Source of the DNA: Bacteroidia bacterium | GTDB lineage: Bacteria; Bacteroidota; Bacteroidia; J057 | Reading direction: 5' to 3' | NCBI GenBank assembly: GCA_030430575.1 | Contig: JAUIKF010000013.1 | Location: 1 to 64,000, forward strand | DNA length: 64,000 nt | Shown here: piece by piece, positions 36,089 through 45,739 of the stretch | How the letters are laid out: each line of letters starts with the position of its first letter | How positions within the stretch are numbered: position 1 is the stretch's first letter | Translations under genes and position numbers: made by a program | Notes under the pieces: generated by a model | What the model was told of the DNA's origin: nothing | The model's input: only the letters and a program-made list of their open reading frames with translations | The model's database searches: none

Positions 36089-37789
36089 TTGAGCAAGGAC
36101 AACCAATACCAGATCGGTATCACTGTACTAGGTGCACTTTTCTTTATCCCATTTCTGGGAGGTGTGCATTTATTTGACTGGGACGAGATCAATTTTGCGG
36201 AATGTGCCCGTGAAATGCTCCTGACGGGAGACTACCTGCGGAGCTATATGGAGTTTAAGCCCTTCTATGAAAAGCCGCCGCTTTTCTTCTGGTTTCAAGC
36301 GTTGTCCATGAAAGTCTTTGGCGTCAATGAATTTGCCGCGCGTTTTCCCAATGCGATTTGTGGCATCGTGACCCTCCTCGTCCTATTTTCCATCGGAAAA
36401 AATCTATACGATCGACGTTTTGGCCTGGCATGGGTCGCCGCCTATATGGGCAGTATTCTGCCCTTCCTCTACTTCAAATCAGGCATCATAGATCCCTGGT
36501 TCAACTTATTTATTTTCTTAGGTCTCTATTTCTTCATCCTCCACTACTGGCGTAAAAAGCTTCCAACGCCTTCCCAGTCCCACACCCAGAACCTAGAACG
36601 TAGAACTCAGAACTTAGAACCTAGAACCCCGAACCTCGTCTGGGGCGGCTTATTCCTTGGCCTAGCCATGCTCACCAAAGGCCCCGTGGCCTTGATTGTG
36701 ACAGGCTTATGCCTGGCAGTGTATTGGGTGACCGTTCGCTTTCGTCTATATGTGAAGCCGTTCTCAGTGATCATTTATGTCATAGTCGCAATAGGGGTGA
36801 CAGGGGTCTGGTATGGCCTAGAGACCGCGGTCCACGGTCCTACCTTCATGAAAGAATTTTTCATCTACCAATACCGCCTCTTTTCCACGCCCGATGCCGG
36901 GCACGGGGGTTTTCCAGGCTACCATGTGGTTGTCCTACTCATAGGGTGCTTTCCAGCTTCCTTGATAGGGCTTCGCGCTTTCTTCAAGATGCCCTCAGAA
37001 GGCAGTATCCGGGATGATTTCCGAAAATGGATGCTGATCTTATTTGGGGTTGTCTTGGTGCTTTTTTCTATTGTCCAATCCAAGATTATCCATTATTCCT
37101 CCCTTTGTTATTTTCCCTTGACCTTTCTGGCAGCCTTGGTCCTATGGAAACTTGATCGAGGCGAGATGACAGTGCCCCATTGGTTGAAATGGGCATTATT
37201 GGGGATTGGTGGGCTGATCGGACTGGTCGTTATGGCTACGCCCATCATCGGGCAGCATATCGATTGGATAGCGCCCATACTCAAAGGGGACGTCTTTGCC
37301 TTAGCTACGTTAGAGGCAGAGGTGCCATGGGGAGGCTGGGAAGGAATTGGAGGATTGGTGCTGATAGCACTAATGGTCCGAGGGGTGAGTTGGCTGAGCG
37401 GTGGACATATCCAGCGAGGCACGATGAGCCTGTTTGGGGGAACAGCTATCTTTGTGATGCTCGTTTTGGTATTATTTATCGGAAAAATAGAGCGCTATTC
37501 TCAAGGAGAAGCAATCGATTTTTTCAAAAGATTTGAAGGGAAGGATGTTTATGTAAAAGCTTTTGGATACAAAAGCTACGCACCTCCTTTTTATTCGAAG
37601 ATGACCCCTGATCTGGTCTATAAAAGCGACTATTGGCTATTTCGAGGAGACATCGACAAGGACGTATACCTTGCCACGAAAATTCATAAAGCACCCATAT
37701 TTCACGATATTGATGGATTTGTAGAGTTATATCGCAAAAATGGATTTGTGTTCTTTAAACGGGAGTGTTCACAGATGATAAAGGATTAA
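36089..37789 (+). CDS. GT39-like membrane glycosyltransferase (ArnT/PMT type)
   Basis: 566 aa. The start is TTG at 36089, because an in-frame TAA lies just upstream and this start keeps TM1 intact. A dozen or so TM helices are predicted. The first periplasmic loop has FDWDEINFAECAREML with the acidic pair expected for catalysis, followed by YEKPPLFFW (~60s), a typical ArnT/GT39 signature. Such enzymes move a sugar from a polyprenyl phosphate to lipid A or protein. The acceptor here is unknown. Oddity: residues ~166-183, in a loop, are a 7-residue repeat (TQNLERR, TQNLEPR, TPNL) created by in-frame translation of the intergenic CCTAGAA heptad repeat. The segment next to the loop, GLFLGLAMLTKGPVAL, is normal. 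Confidence 0.82.
   Translation: MSKDNQYQIGITVLGALFFIPFLGGVHLFDWDEINFAECAREMLLTGDYLRSYMEFKPFYEKPPLFFWFQALSMKVFGVNEFAARFPNAICGIVTLLVLFSIGKNLYDRRFGLAWVAAYMGSILPFLYFKSGIIDPWFNLFIFLGLYFFILHYWRKKLPTPSQSHTQNLERRTQNLEPRTPNLVWGGLFLGLAMLTKGPVALIVTGLCLAVYWVTVRFRLYVKPFSVIIYVIVAIGVTGVWYGLETAVHGPTFMKEFFIYQYRLFSTPDAGHGGFPGYHVVVLLIGCFPASLIGLRAFFKMPSEGSIRDDFRKWMLILFGVVLVLFSIVQSKIIHYSSLCYFPLTFLAALVLWKLDRGEMTVPHWLKWALLGIGGLIGLVVMATPIIGQHIDWIAPILKGDVFALATLEAEVPWGGWEGIGGLVLIALMVRGVSWLSGGHIQRGTMSLFGGTAIFVMLVLVLFIGKIERYSQGEAIDFFKRFEGKDVYVKAFGYKSYAPPFYSKMTPDLVYKSDYWLFRGDIDKDVYLATKIHKAPIFHDIDGFVELYRKNGFVFFKRECSQMIKD
36586..36634. repeat. Heptad repeat inside the GT39 coding sequence
   Basis: Seven consecutive 7-base units (CCAGAAC, CTAGAAC, GTAGAAC, TCAGAAC, TTAGAAC, CTAGAAC, CCCGAAC). 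They belong to the same family as the tandem array at 63084-63174. Three units equal seven codons, so the protein gains a heptapeptide repeat. Confidence 0.85.
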
Positions 37790-37810
37790 AAAAACAACCT
37801 GAACCCCTTT

Positions 37811-37880
37811 CATTTAATCATATTATCATCTACTCATTTTATCATTCATTTATTCTATCATCCACTCATTCTATCATTTC
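37811..37880. repeat. ATCATTCT-type repeat block 3
   Basis: Reiterated CTCATTTTATCATTCA and ATTCTATCATCCACTC-type units starting 21 bases after the GT39 stop codon. The rest of the spacer to 38128 holds an imperfect inverted repeat (about 37908-37942, GTGTACGAC / GTCGCACAC) and AT-rich sequence that presumably includes the promoter of the GH13 gene. Confidence 0.55.
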
Positions 37881-38128
37881 TCCCTCACATTTCCCCCAAA
37901 AAAAGAGTGTACGACGCCGCACTATCGTACGAGTCGCACACTTCACCTCACTCACTACCTTAAATTATCTTTGAATTAAATGAATTTTCAATTGATTGAT
38001 TCTTAGCTCTTTTTTCTGTGTTACTTTCTTTCTTTTCAAGTATTTTTCTGTGGTCTTCGCATTTAAGATGATGGAGGAAGTAAAAGGTCACAGGGAAAGA
38101 CACTTTTTTTTTATATTTTTTTTTCATT

Positions 38129-40003
38129 ATGCTAAATATGAGAGTAAAGTTTAATGTAACTATCTGGTTATCAGTATTTTTGATTATTTTTTCACCTGAA
38201 AAAATAATTGCAAAAAAAAATCAAATTGACCGTGTTGACCCGCCATTTTGGTGGGTAGATATGCAAAATCCATCCTTAGAGCTACTGGTCTATGGTCCAA
38301 ATATCGCTCAGGCACAGCCTAAGGTGACCTACCCTGGGGTGCATATCCACAGCGTAGTTCCCGCCGAAAACCCCAATTACCTTTTTGTTACGCTTCACAT
38401 TGCGCCGGGAACTACGCCTGGCACGCTGGAACTACAGTTCCAGCAGATGAATGAAGAAAGCATTACTTTCCCCTACGAACTTCGCGCCCGACAGAAAGAT
38501 CCAAGCCGTGTCCAAGGACTCTCCAGCGAAGACTTCATCTACCTGCTCTTCCCCGACCGCTTCGCCAATGGCGATTCCAGCAATGACGTCATCGCTAGCA
38601 TGAATCAGGAAATCGAGGAAGGCGCCAAATACCAGCGCCATGGCGGCGACATTCAAGGCATAGAAAATCACCTGGATTATTTAGAAGCGCTGGGCGTCAC
38701 AGCCCTCTGGATCAATCCCCTCACAGAAAGTGATCAGCCACATGAGTCCTACCATGGCTACGCCATCACCGACCATTATGAAATCGATGCCCGATTTGGG
38801 ACGAATTCAGCCTATCGTCAACTTGTAGAGAAGTGCCACCAACGTGGCATCAAAGTCATCATGGACATCGTCCTCAACCATGTCGGGAATGAACATTGGT
38901 TCATCAAGGACCTGCCTTCCCGAGACTGGGTCAACCAGTGGGACGAATTCACCAAAACGACATATCGGGCACCTACCTTGCTCGATCCTTATGCATCTGC
39001 CTATGACAGGCAGCGCATGTCCGACGGTTGGTTTGATACGCACATGCCTGACCTCAACCAGCGCAATCCCCATGTGGCGCGCTACCTCACCCAGAACAAT
39101 CTCTGGTGGATAGAATATGCTGGCATCGATGCCTTTCGAATAGACACCTATGCCTATCCCGACCAGGCATTCAACGCTGCCTGGGCCAAGGAAATCCGCG
39201 CAGCCTATCCCAAGCTGCACATGTTTGCGGAGACGTGGGTGCATGGCGTGCCGGTTCAGGCCTTTTTCACTGAAAAGACAGGCTTCCAATCCCAGAACAA
39301 TCACATGCCTGCCGTGACGGATTTCCAATTGCATTATGCATTGAATGATGCGCTGACCAAAGATTTTGGATGGACAGAGGGCCTTGCGCGTTTGTATTAT
39401 ACCCTCGCCAAGGACGTCGTTTACCATGATGCGACGCGCAATGTCGTTTTTCTCGATAACCATGACCTGAGCCGATATTATGCAGTCGTAAAAGAGGATT
39501 TGGCTACTTACAAAATGGGCATCGGCTTCTTGCTCACCACACGTGGCATTCCCTGCATGTATTATGGGACAGAGGTTTTGCTGGGAAATTATTTTGACTG
39601 GGGCAATCACGAAAAGGTGCGCCAGAACTTCCCCGGTGGCTTTGCCGACGGTCAGCCCAATAAGTTCCGTGAGGAAAACCTCACTGAGGAGGAAAAGGAA
39701 GCCTTCCATTTTGTCCAATCCCTCGCCAACTACCGCAAGCAATCTCCTTCCCTCAAGCAGGGCAAGCTTATGCAATTTGTCCCGGAGGAGGGCGTATACG
39801 TCTACTTCCGCTACCTTCCTGACCAGACGGTCATGGTAGTCATGAATCAAAATGCAGAGGCGAAAGCCTTGGACATGGCGCGTTATGCGGAGCGGACGCG
39901 TGGCTTTGCTTCGGCCAAAGATGTGTTGACTGGGGAGTCTGTTTCGCTTGAAGGGATGCAGGTAAAGGGGCGCACGACGTGGGTGCTGGAGTTAAAACCG
40001 TAG
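38129..40003 (+). CDS. GH13 alpha-glucan hydrolase, cyclomaltodextrinase/neopullulanase-like
   Basis: 624 aa. Start at ATG 38129, or at ATG 38138, which gives a tidier signal peptide (hydrophobic ~7-25). The N-terminal beta domain (~30-130) is of the cyclomaltodextrinase N type. The catalytic barrel shows all GH13 regions: DIVLNHVGNEH (I), DAFRIDTYAYPD with the nucleophile Asp (II), MFAETW with the acid/base Glu (III) and FLDNHDLSR (IV). A C-terminal beta domain ends at 624. It should hydrolyse alpha-1,4 linkages of maltodextrins or cyclodextrins in the periplasm. The signal peptide points to export, as in SusA-like enzymes. No SusC/D pair is adjacent. The stop codon TAG is also the first bases of a GTAGAGACG repeat. 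Confidence 0.88.
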   Translation: MLNMRVKFNVTIWLSVFLIIFSPEKIIAKKNQIDRVDPPFWWVDMQNPSLELLVYGPNIAQAQPKVTYPGVHIHSVVPAENPNYLFVTLHIAPGTTPGTLELQFQQMNEESITFPYELRARQKDPSRVQGLSSEDFIYLLFPDRFANGDSSNDVIASMNQEIEEGAKYQRHGGDIQGIENHLDYLEALGVTALWINPLTESDQPHESYHGYAITDHYEIDARFGTNSAYRQLVEKCHQRGIKVIMDIVLNHVGNEHWFIKDLPSRDWVNQWDEFTKTTYRAPTLLDPYASAYDRQRMSDGWFDTHMPDLNQRNPHVARYLTQNNLWWIEYAGIDAFRIDTYAYPDQAFNAAWAKEIRAAYPKLHMFAETWVHGVPVQAFFTEKTGFQSQNNHMPAVTDFQLHYALNDALTKDFGWTEGLARLYYTLAKDVVYHDATRNVVFLDNHDLSRYYAVVKEDLATYKMGIGFLLTTRGIPCMYYGTEVLLGNYFDWGNHEKVRQNFPGGFADGQPNKFREENLTEEEKEAFHFVQSLANYRKQSPSLKQGKLMQFVPEEGVYVYFRYLPDQTVMVVMNQNAEAKALDMARYAERTRGFASAKDVLTGESVSLEGMQVKGRTTWVLELKP

Positions 40004-40217
40004 AGACGTCGATTTATCGCGTCTCTCTCCGATATGCGATTTATCGGGTATGAAGAAGCGCGATTCATCGCGTTTGAGCTGTAGAGACGCGATAAATCGG
40101 CGTCTCTACGAAGATACCCCCAAAAAAACAGCCCACCCTCAATGAGGGCGGGCCGGTAACCGTAGAGACGTCGATTTATCGCGTCTCTACCAGAAGCGAT
40201 TTATCGCGTCTCTACCA
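40000..40217. repeat. GTAGAGACG...CGTCTCTAC repeat cluster
   Basis: At least four full or partial copies of a unit with arms GTAGAGACG and CGCGTCTCTAC around GATTTATCG, at about 40000-40026, 40081-40109 (inverted), 40162-40190 and 40195-40216. They fill the 224-base spacer between convergent genes. The first copy supplies the stop codon of the GH13 gene. Confidence 0.8.
40121..40153 (-). terminator. Terminator of the Cys-rich T9SS gene
   Basis: On the minus strand the arms GCCCGCCCTC / GAGGGTGGGC are followed by TGTTTTTTT. It is embedded among the GTAGAGACG repeats. Confidence 0.75.
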
Positions 40218-40227
40218 GGTGCAATAA

Positions 40228-42732
40228 TTAATGCAGAACCACCACCTTTTTAGATTGCAGGTTCGTATGGGGGCCTTTTACCTGGAGGCAATAGATACCA
40301 TTTGGCAGGTTAGCAATGTTGATCTGTTGTTTGCCAGTATCTTCCACTACCTGAGTCAATACAATGCGTCCAGATACGTCTACCATGACCAGGGAAGCTC
40401 CTTTTTGTACATCCTGTCCTTCTACGGTCAGCTTTTGTGACGCTGGAGATGGATAGGTCTTGAGCTGGTTTTCGCCTGTCTGGAGGCTACCACGCTTTGG
40501 CGTCTGGATGACTCTACAGTGCCCATTCATGCAGATAGGAGTAGTCCAGTCAGAGAAGCCATCTTTGCAAATAGCCCTTACACTCCAAGAAGCGCAGATA
40601 TAGCTAACGTTTGGCGTCCAGAAAGTGGTGTTCCCTACATTGATGATTGGAAGCGGATTGGGGTTGGTAGATGGAGATGGACAGCAATTAGGATCATTGA
40701 CAACTACCTGAATCTGATAGCCCATCGCGCCAGGAACAGGATCCCACCAGTAGGTTGGAATATTGAATTTGCCAAGGGTGCAGCGTGGATTCTCTGGTGT
40801 CGGACAGCAGGTATAGGTAAATGATTCTTCCCATACACATCCATCACAACTGTTGGTCACGCGGACGGTGTAGTCTTCATCTACATTGGCTGGGAAGGAC
40901 CAGCCTGTGAAGAGTAGATTGCCTTGATCGTCAAACCACTCTACCGTGTAACATGGGTCACCAGGGGTGCCAACGGGGTTGCCATTTTCATCTTCTACCC
41001 ATACTGGATACCATCCGTCAATGCATGGGTCACATTCAGTAGAAGAAGTATCTCCACCGCTATAATTTAGGCTGCTTTGGTTAATAGACTTGATCGCGTC
41101 ACTGCGATTTTTTGATGTGCTTACAACGTTTTGAGCACCTGACTCAACCTCGATGGTACAACAAGAACTCAAGTTCAGTGGCGGACAGCATTCGTAAGTG
41201 AATGATTGTTCCCATACACATCCGTCGCACGTATTGGTCACTCGGACCGTGTAGTGCTCATCCACTGTAGCCCAGAAAGCCCAGCCCGTATAGATGACAT
41301 TTCCTTGATCGTCAAGCCACTCAATAGTGATACAGGGATCTGAATCATTGACATCCACAGGGGTACCAGAACCATCTTCTACCCATACAGGATAGCCACC
41401 ATCGACACAAGGATCACAGGTATCTGGGAAAGGCCCTGCAAGGCTTTGCTGAAGGGCGGCAGGGTCTAGGTAGGCCATCGCCTTCATGCGGTTTAATTTC
41501 CCGCCGATGATACCAGACTTTCCCGTCTCAATTTGAACTTCACAACAAGATCCCAGCACATAGGTAGGCGGTGTACAACAACTGTCCACATACAGGTTGT
41601 AGGTATACACATTGATCCCGTTTTGCGGACAAGCAGTATCCTGAAGGGTTACGGTAAATGAATGTTGTCCATGATCAGCGGCTGTTGGCGTCCAGGAGAA
41701 AGTCCCTGTTGGGAAAGGATTCGCAGAATTGTTGTTGACGACGGTAAATGTCGCGCCAGCGATTTCCATCCCCCAGCTCATATTTACCTCGTCATTATCC
41801 GCATCAGAAGAGGTGATAACCAAGGTATAAAGGTCATCAATGCAGATGGTGTCATCTACCGTTGTGGGGTTGGCTACAGGCAGTGCATTATTACACATAA
41901 TGATCTGCACCTGAATATCACGCATGACTGTACTGATCACATTCCCATTGGCATCGGTCTCTGTAACCAAAATGTTAATCACTGTTACATCCAGTTGAGT
42001 AGGGGTTCCAGAAAATGCGCCTGTAGCGGGATCAAAATTGAACGTACCTATATATGGATTGGTGAGCGAATAACCTGTAGCATACGTAATAGGAACACCG
42101 TTATCCCCCAAGGGATTCACCAGGGAATAGCTGAGGGTGGTGCCTCCCCCACTGTTGTTTTGACCCAGGTTATTGAAACTGAAAGGCTGTCCTACACATA
42201 GGGTTGTTGAGGGAATAGAACCAAAGGAAGGAGAGCTGTGATTGCCTCCTGTGTTATCGAGTGTGGCTTCAACATAGAGGTCATCACTCGTACTTATATT
42301 CAGCGTAGTGATATTGGCATCGTTCCGGTTATTACCTGAAACTGAAAAAACAAAATTTGCACAGGGCTGTGAAGGGAGTGTCACCATGGTGGTACATACA
42401 TACTGTTCATAGACCTGAATGGTAGCATTGGGGTTCCCACATGGGTTGTTCAAGCAGGTAGGCGTAATGGTTTGATTACTTTGTATGGCTAGGGTGTAAT
42501 CGTTTTGCCAACCACACCCTTCCACATGAAGTTCAAATGGACTATTATTCGTATTAATTGGAACACCACTACAGTCTCTAATCCAGGTGACTGTAACTTC
42601 ATAAGTATTGCCCGAAATATGGGTATAAGTCAGGTCGGCCCCTGCAAAGTGGGTAGCGTTTGCTTGGTGGAAAAAACTCGACCCTAAGGCGAGCACTAGA
42701 ACCAGAAATAGGGAGTTGAAAACATGTTTCAT
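40228..42732 (-). CDS. Secreted Cys-rich protein with T9SS sorting domain
   Basis: 834 aa. Signal peptide 1-26 (NANA). Residues ~27-280 are beta-rich (THFAGADLTYTHISGN, FNFDPATGAFSGTPTQ), a layout common in Bacteroidota surface proteins with PKD/cadherin-like folds. Residues ~290-390 look Ig-like. Two tandem ~110-residue Cys-rich repeats follow (~395-515 and ~520-640), each with SCC...E-C-D-P-C-x-D-G-x-Y-P-V-W-V-E-D, a GNx(L/I)xTGW(A/S)F strand and CDGCVWE(Q/E)SFTY. Then a fibronectin-like domain (WWDPVPGAMGYQIQV) and the T9SS tail (TYPSPASQKLTVEG, NLPNGIYCLQV). Likely surface-displayed, disulphide-stabilised. Function unknown. Confidence 0.75.
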   Translation of the reverse strand: MKHVFNSLFLVLVLALGSSFFHQANATHFAGADLTYTHISGNTYEVTVTWIRDCSGVPINTNNSPFELHVEGCGWQNDYTLAIQSNQTITPTCLNNPCGNPNATIQVYEQYVCTTMVTLPSQPCANFVFSVSGNNRNDANITTLNISTSDDLYVEATLDNTGGNHSSPSFGSIPSTTLCVGQPFSFNNLGQNNSGGGTTLSYSLVNPLGDNGVPITYATGYSLTNPYIGTFNFDPATGAFSGTPTQLDVTVINILVTETDANGNVISTVMRDIQVQIIMCNNALPVANPTTVDDTICIDDLYTLVITSSDADNDEVNMSWGMEIAGATFTVVNNNSANPFPTGTFSWTPTAADHGQHSFTVTLQDTACPQNGINVYTYNLYVDSCCTPPTYVLGSCCEVQIETGKSGIIGGKLNRMKAMAYLDPAALQQSLAGPFPDTCDPCVDGGYPVWVEDGSGTPVDVNDSDPCITIEWLDDQGNVIYTGWAFWATVDEHYTVRVTNTCDGCVWEQSFTYECCPPLNLSSCCTIEVESGAQNVVSTSKNRSDAIKSINQSSLNYSGGDTSSTECDPCIDGWYPVWVEDENGNPVGTPGDPCYTVEWFDDQGNLLFTGWSFPANVDEDYTVRVTNSCDGCVWEESFTYTCCPTPENPRCTLGKFNIPTYWWDPVPGAMGYQIQVVVNDPNCCPSPSTNPNPLPIINVGNTTFWTPNVSYICASWSVRAICKDGFSDWTTPICMNGHCRVIQTPKRGSLQTGENQLKTYPSPASQKLTVEGQDVQKGASLVMVDVSGRIVLTQVVEDTGKQQINIANLPNGIYCLQVKGPHTNLQSKKVVVLH

Positions 42733-43130
42733 AATTGATAAAAGTTAAAAGTAAGATGTTGGAAAATTGAAAAAATGAGGGGCCTGGTGCTTCTTTTCTC
42801 AACCTTTAAGGTGCCCTAAACTAGATTCAGGGCCTACTTTTACCAATTACAAATTACCAACTTTATACATTCTCCATAAGGAGATAATGACCAAAATACA
42901 GGCGTAAATACTTATTTTTAAATAATTCTGTTTATGTATTTGATGGCTGTGGCTACTTTGTGCGTGGGTATGTTGGCTTGTGTTTAACTGATTGATTATG
43001 AGTTATTTATGTTGATTTATTTTTGCTAAATATTATGGGAGATTATCACCCGAAAAGCACTTTGTGCCATCGAGATTTTGACCTAAATGGTCCATTACAG
43101 TTTTTTATTATAAAATGGAGATAGCCTATC
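42733..43130. other. Spacer between T9SS gene and TonB receptor
   Basis: 398 bases, AT-rich. It presumably holds the promoter of the 40228-42732 gene. Small palindromes are seen (GCCCTAAACTAGATTCAGGGC-like at about 42812-42832, and TCTCCATAAGGAGA at 42871-42884), but there is no gene and no certain terminator for the receptor gene. Confidence 0.4.
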
Positions 43131-45548
43131 TTACCAATCGATCTTATAATAGAACAATGGCAAAAAGCCTAACTGGTATTCCTCCCGAATTGGGTTGCCA
43201 CTTGGATGATCAGGCGCATAGGTCAGCGTCAGAATGTTCTGAATGTCGAAGACATTCACCAGGTCAATGGCGATCTCGTGGGTCACTTTGGGGCGGTTCC
43301 AGCGGTAGGAGACCTTGGCATCGGCACGGAAATACGGCCTGAACTGCTGGGAGTTGACGGTCGCATCAGCATAAACGATTTCAAGGAGGGCGGCAGATGC
43401 TAACGTGTCTACGGGCCCGTACCAGCGCCCGCCTACATAGGTCGCCTTGGCACCGAGTCCCAAGCCAGAGGCTTTCCCTATTTGGATTTCCTTCCCAAAA
43501 AGGGCATTCACCGCAAATCGACCATTAAACGTCGTATTTCGCAAGATACCATCACTGCCTTTGTATTTGGCGTCAAATAGTGAGCCTGTCAAAAGGAAGA
43601 AATAATTTTTACTGAAGAACTTCTCCAGTGTCAATTCTACCCCAAAGTTTCGGCCTGTTCCTTCATTTACAAGACTATCAGGAAAAAGACGGGCAAAACC
43701 TGAACCTGCATTGATCAAAGAGAAAGAGCCAGGCGTTTTGGATACAGGGATATTATACAAATGTTGGTAGTAGGTCTCTGCCTTTAGGCGTAGATCTTTG
43801 GAGATGCCCCAATCATAACCCAGCACAGCATGGGCACTTTTTGTGAGGCCCATTCCCAGGTTATGAGGTTGCGGTATCTGGTCAGTTACAGGTTGACCAT
43901 AGAAATAGATATACGGTGACTGGATTTGAGAATGCAAACCCGTTCCGAGGCTAATTTTTTGATTTTCAGAGAGCTGATAGCTGAAGGCGAGGCGCGGTTC
44001 TATGGGTGAAAGGCTATTATCATTAAGGCTCCAGTAGAGGCTCGTGAGGCCAGCCACCATGGTAAAGCGGTCTTTGACCCGTAATTTGTACTGCACATAA
44101 GGCTGCAAAAGCCAGGCATTGGAAGTTGCGTTCCATCGCTGCTGCCAGGGATGCAGACCAGGAGGGTCAGTCTGGAAGAGGCGCACGCTATCGATGTAGT
44201 TCATTTGATATAAATCTGCATTGATGCCTGCTTTGAGGGTATGATTGAGGCCAATTTTCTTATTGATAAAAAAGGTCCCGCTGTATTTATTTTCCCGAAA
44301 AGTATAATCTAAAATGGCAGGCAAGGAATCGACAACAAACTTGTCATCTACCACACGGCGAAAGATCTGATCATGGTGAGAAATTACCTTTTGATGGGAA
44401 GCCGCAAAGCTCACTTTGAGGTAAGTTTTGAGGTTAATGGGGTATTGGTAAGTCGCAGCGATAATCCCCATGTTTGAGGTAAAATATTGATCACGATCAT
44501 TCGATCCAAAGATCAATGTTGCCGTGTCAGGAGCTACTTGGGTATTCAGGACGATGTCTATCGTGCTTAAGCCACCAACTCCCCATATCGCGAGATTTGC
44601 GCCATTCTTCTGTGGCAAATTGACGCGAAATGCGCCATCTTGATACTGAGGCACCGCATCCGTTCCCACATCTACCCCCAAAAAGCTAAACAGCCCCAGC
44701 GTAGAGTAGCGATACATACCCAAGTAGGAAGCGCCGCTTTCCTTAGACAAGGGCCCTTCGGCCATCAGTTCTGTCCCCAAAAAGCCCAATTGCCCACTAA
44801 ACTCGTGTTTCTCATTATTGCCATTGCGCATCTTCAGGTCAAACACCCCTGCGATGCCATTGCTAAATTCGGCGGGGAAGGCCCCCGTGAAGAAGTCCGA
44901 ATTGGTGAGGAATTTATTGTTCAAAATGGTCACAGGGCCGCCTCCTGTGCCTGGGATAGAGAAGTGATTGGGGTTGGGGATATTGATGCCATCGAGTCGA
45001 TAAAGGAGTCCCTGAGGCGTATTTCCGCGAATGACGATGTCATTACGGGAATCATCGGCGCCTTGCACGCCCGCGTAGTTAGAAGCCATACGGGGCGGAT
45101 CGCCGCGACTGCCAGCGAAGCGATTGGTCTCTTCTGGGGAGAACTCCCGCGCACTGGTAATGGCCATTTCATTACCTGCATCGCCATTGGTACGCGCCGT
45201 GATTTCAATCGTCTCCACTTCTACAGAGGACGACTGCATCTCAATATTCAGGATGACCTCTTTTCCCGAAGTCACTTCTATATTCTCCAATACCACCTTT
45301 TGGTACCCGCCCACTCGAAACAACATAGCCTGCCTGCCTACCTTCACGCCCTCGATGCGGTAAGTGCCGTCGGATTCCGTGAGGGTGTTGAGCACTTGGC
45401 CGTCGGCCATCCGAAGAGCCACTTCGACAGCTTCCAAGGGATATTTGGATTCCTCGTCTACGACCTTGCCACGTACGGTTTGGGTAGGGGACTGGGCTAG
45501 TAAGCTGATGGAGAAAAGTAGGTTGATGCTGAGAAGTAAATATCGCAT
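43131..45548 (-). CDS. TonB-dependent outer membrane receptor
   Basis: 805 aa. Signal peptide 1-18 (SLLAQ). A carboxypeptidase-regulatory-like beta domain (~23-105, VRGKVVDEESKYPLEAVEV) is followed by a TonB plug (~130-250, DIVIRGNTPQGLLYRLDGI, PNPNHFSIPGTGGG). The remainder is a beta-barrel ending in an aromatic-rich strand (FLPLFYYKIDW). It imports a ligand across the outer membrane using TonB energy. No SusD partner is adjacent, so it is not a SusC-type glycan receptor by context. The gene is divergent from the small membrane protein at 45740. Confidence 0.85.
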   Translation of the reverse strand: MRYLLLSINLLFSISLLAQSPTQTVRGKVVDEESKYPLEAVEVALRMADGQVLNTLTESDGTYRIEGVKVGRQAMLFRVGGYQKVVLENIEVTSGKEVILNIEMQSSSVEVETIEITARTNGDAGNEMAITSAREFSPEETNRFAGSRGDPPRMASNYAGVQGADDSRNDIVIRGNTPQGLLYRLDGINIPNPNHFSIPGTGGGPVTILNNKFLTNSDFFTGAFPAEFSNGIAGVFDLKMRNGNNEKHEFSGQLGFLGTELMAEGPLSKESGASYLGMYRYSTLGLFSFLGVDVGTDAVPQYQDGAFRVNLPQKNGANLAIWGVGGLSTIDIVLNTQVAPDTATLIFGSNDRDQYFTSNMGIIAATYQYPINLKTYLKVSFAASHQKVISHHDQIFRRVVDDKFVVDSLPAILDYTFRENKYSGTFFINKKIGLNHTLKAGINADLYQMNYIDSVRLFQTDPPGLHPWQQRWNATSNAWLLQPYVQYKLRVKDRFTMVAGLTSLYWSLNDNSLSPIEPRLAFSYQLSENQKISLGTGLHSQIQSPYIYFYGQPVTDQIPQPHNLGMGLTKSAHAVLGYDWGISKDLRLKAETYYQHLYNIPVSKTPGSFSLINAGSGFARLFPDSLVNEGTGRNFGVELTLEKFFSKNYFFLLTGSLFDAKYKGSDGILRNTTFNGRFAVNALFGKEIQIGKASGLGLGAKATYVGGRWYGPVDTLASAALLEIVYADATVNSQQFRPYFRADAKVSYRWNRPKVTHEIAIDLVNVFDIQNILTLTYAPDHPSGNPIREEYQLGFLPLFYYKIDW

Positions 45549-45670
45549 ATGTGGTATGTTGGTGAAGGATGATGTGCTGAAAATTAAGGATAATTCTACA
45601 TTCCATGTAAGCAGCCCAACCCAATCTCCTCATAAATCACCTCATTCACCATATATCTCAAAAACTAAAG

Positions 45671-45701
45671 TTGGTTTATTTCGTAAACTAGTTTATATTT
45701 G
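45671..45701 (+). promoter_or_regulatory. Bacteroidota-type promoter with embedded palindrome
   Basis: TTG at 45671-45673 and TATATTTG at 45694-45701 are 20 bases apart, a good -33/-7 match. A perfect 12-base palindrome TAAACTAGTTTA (45684-45695) lies between them, overlapping the -7 element. It is a candidate operator, perhaps for the winged-helix protein encoded at 46955. Confidence 0.6.
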
Positions 45702-45739
45702 GTTTAATCTATTATTATTTACTATAACAAATCAATATC

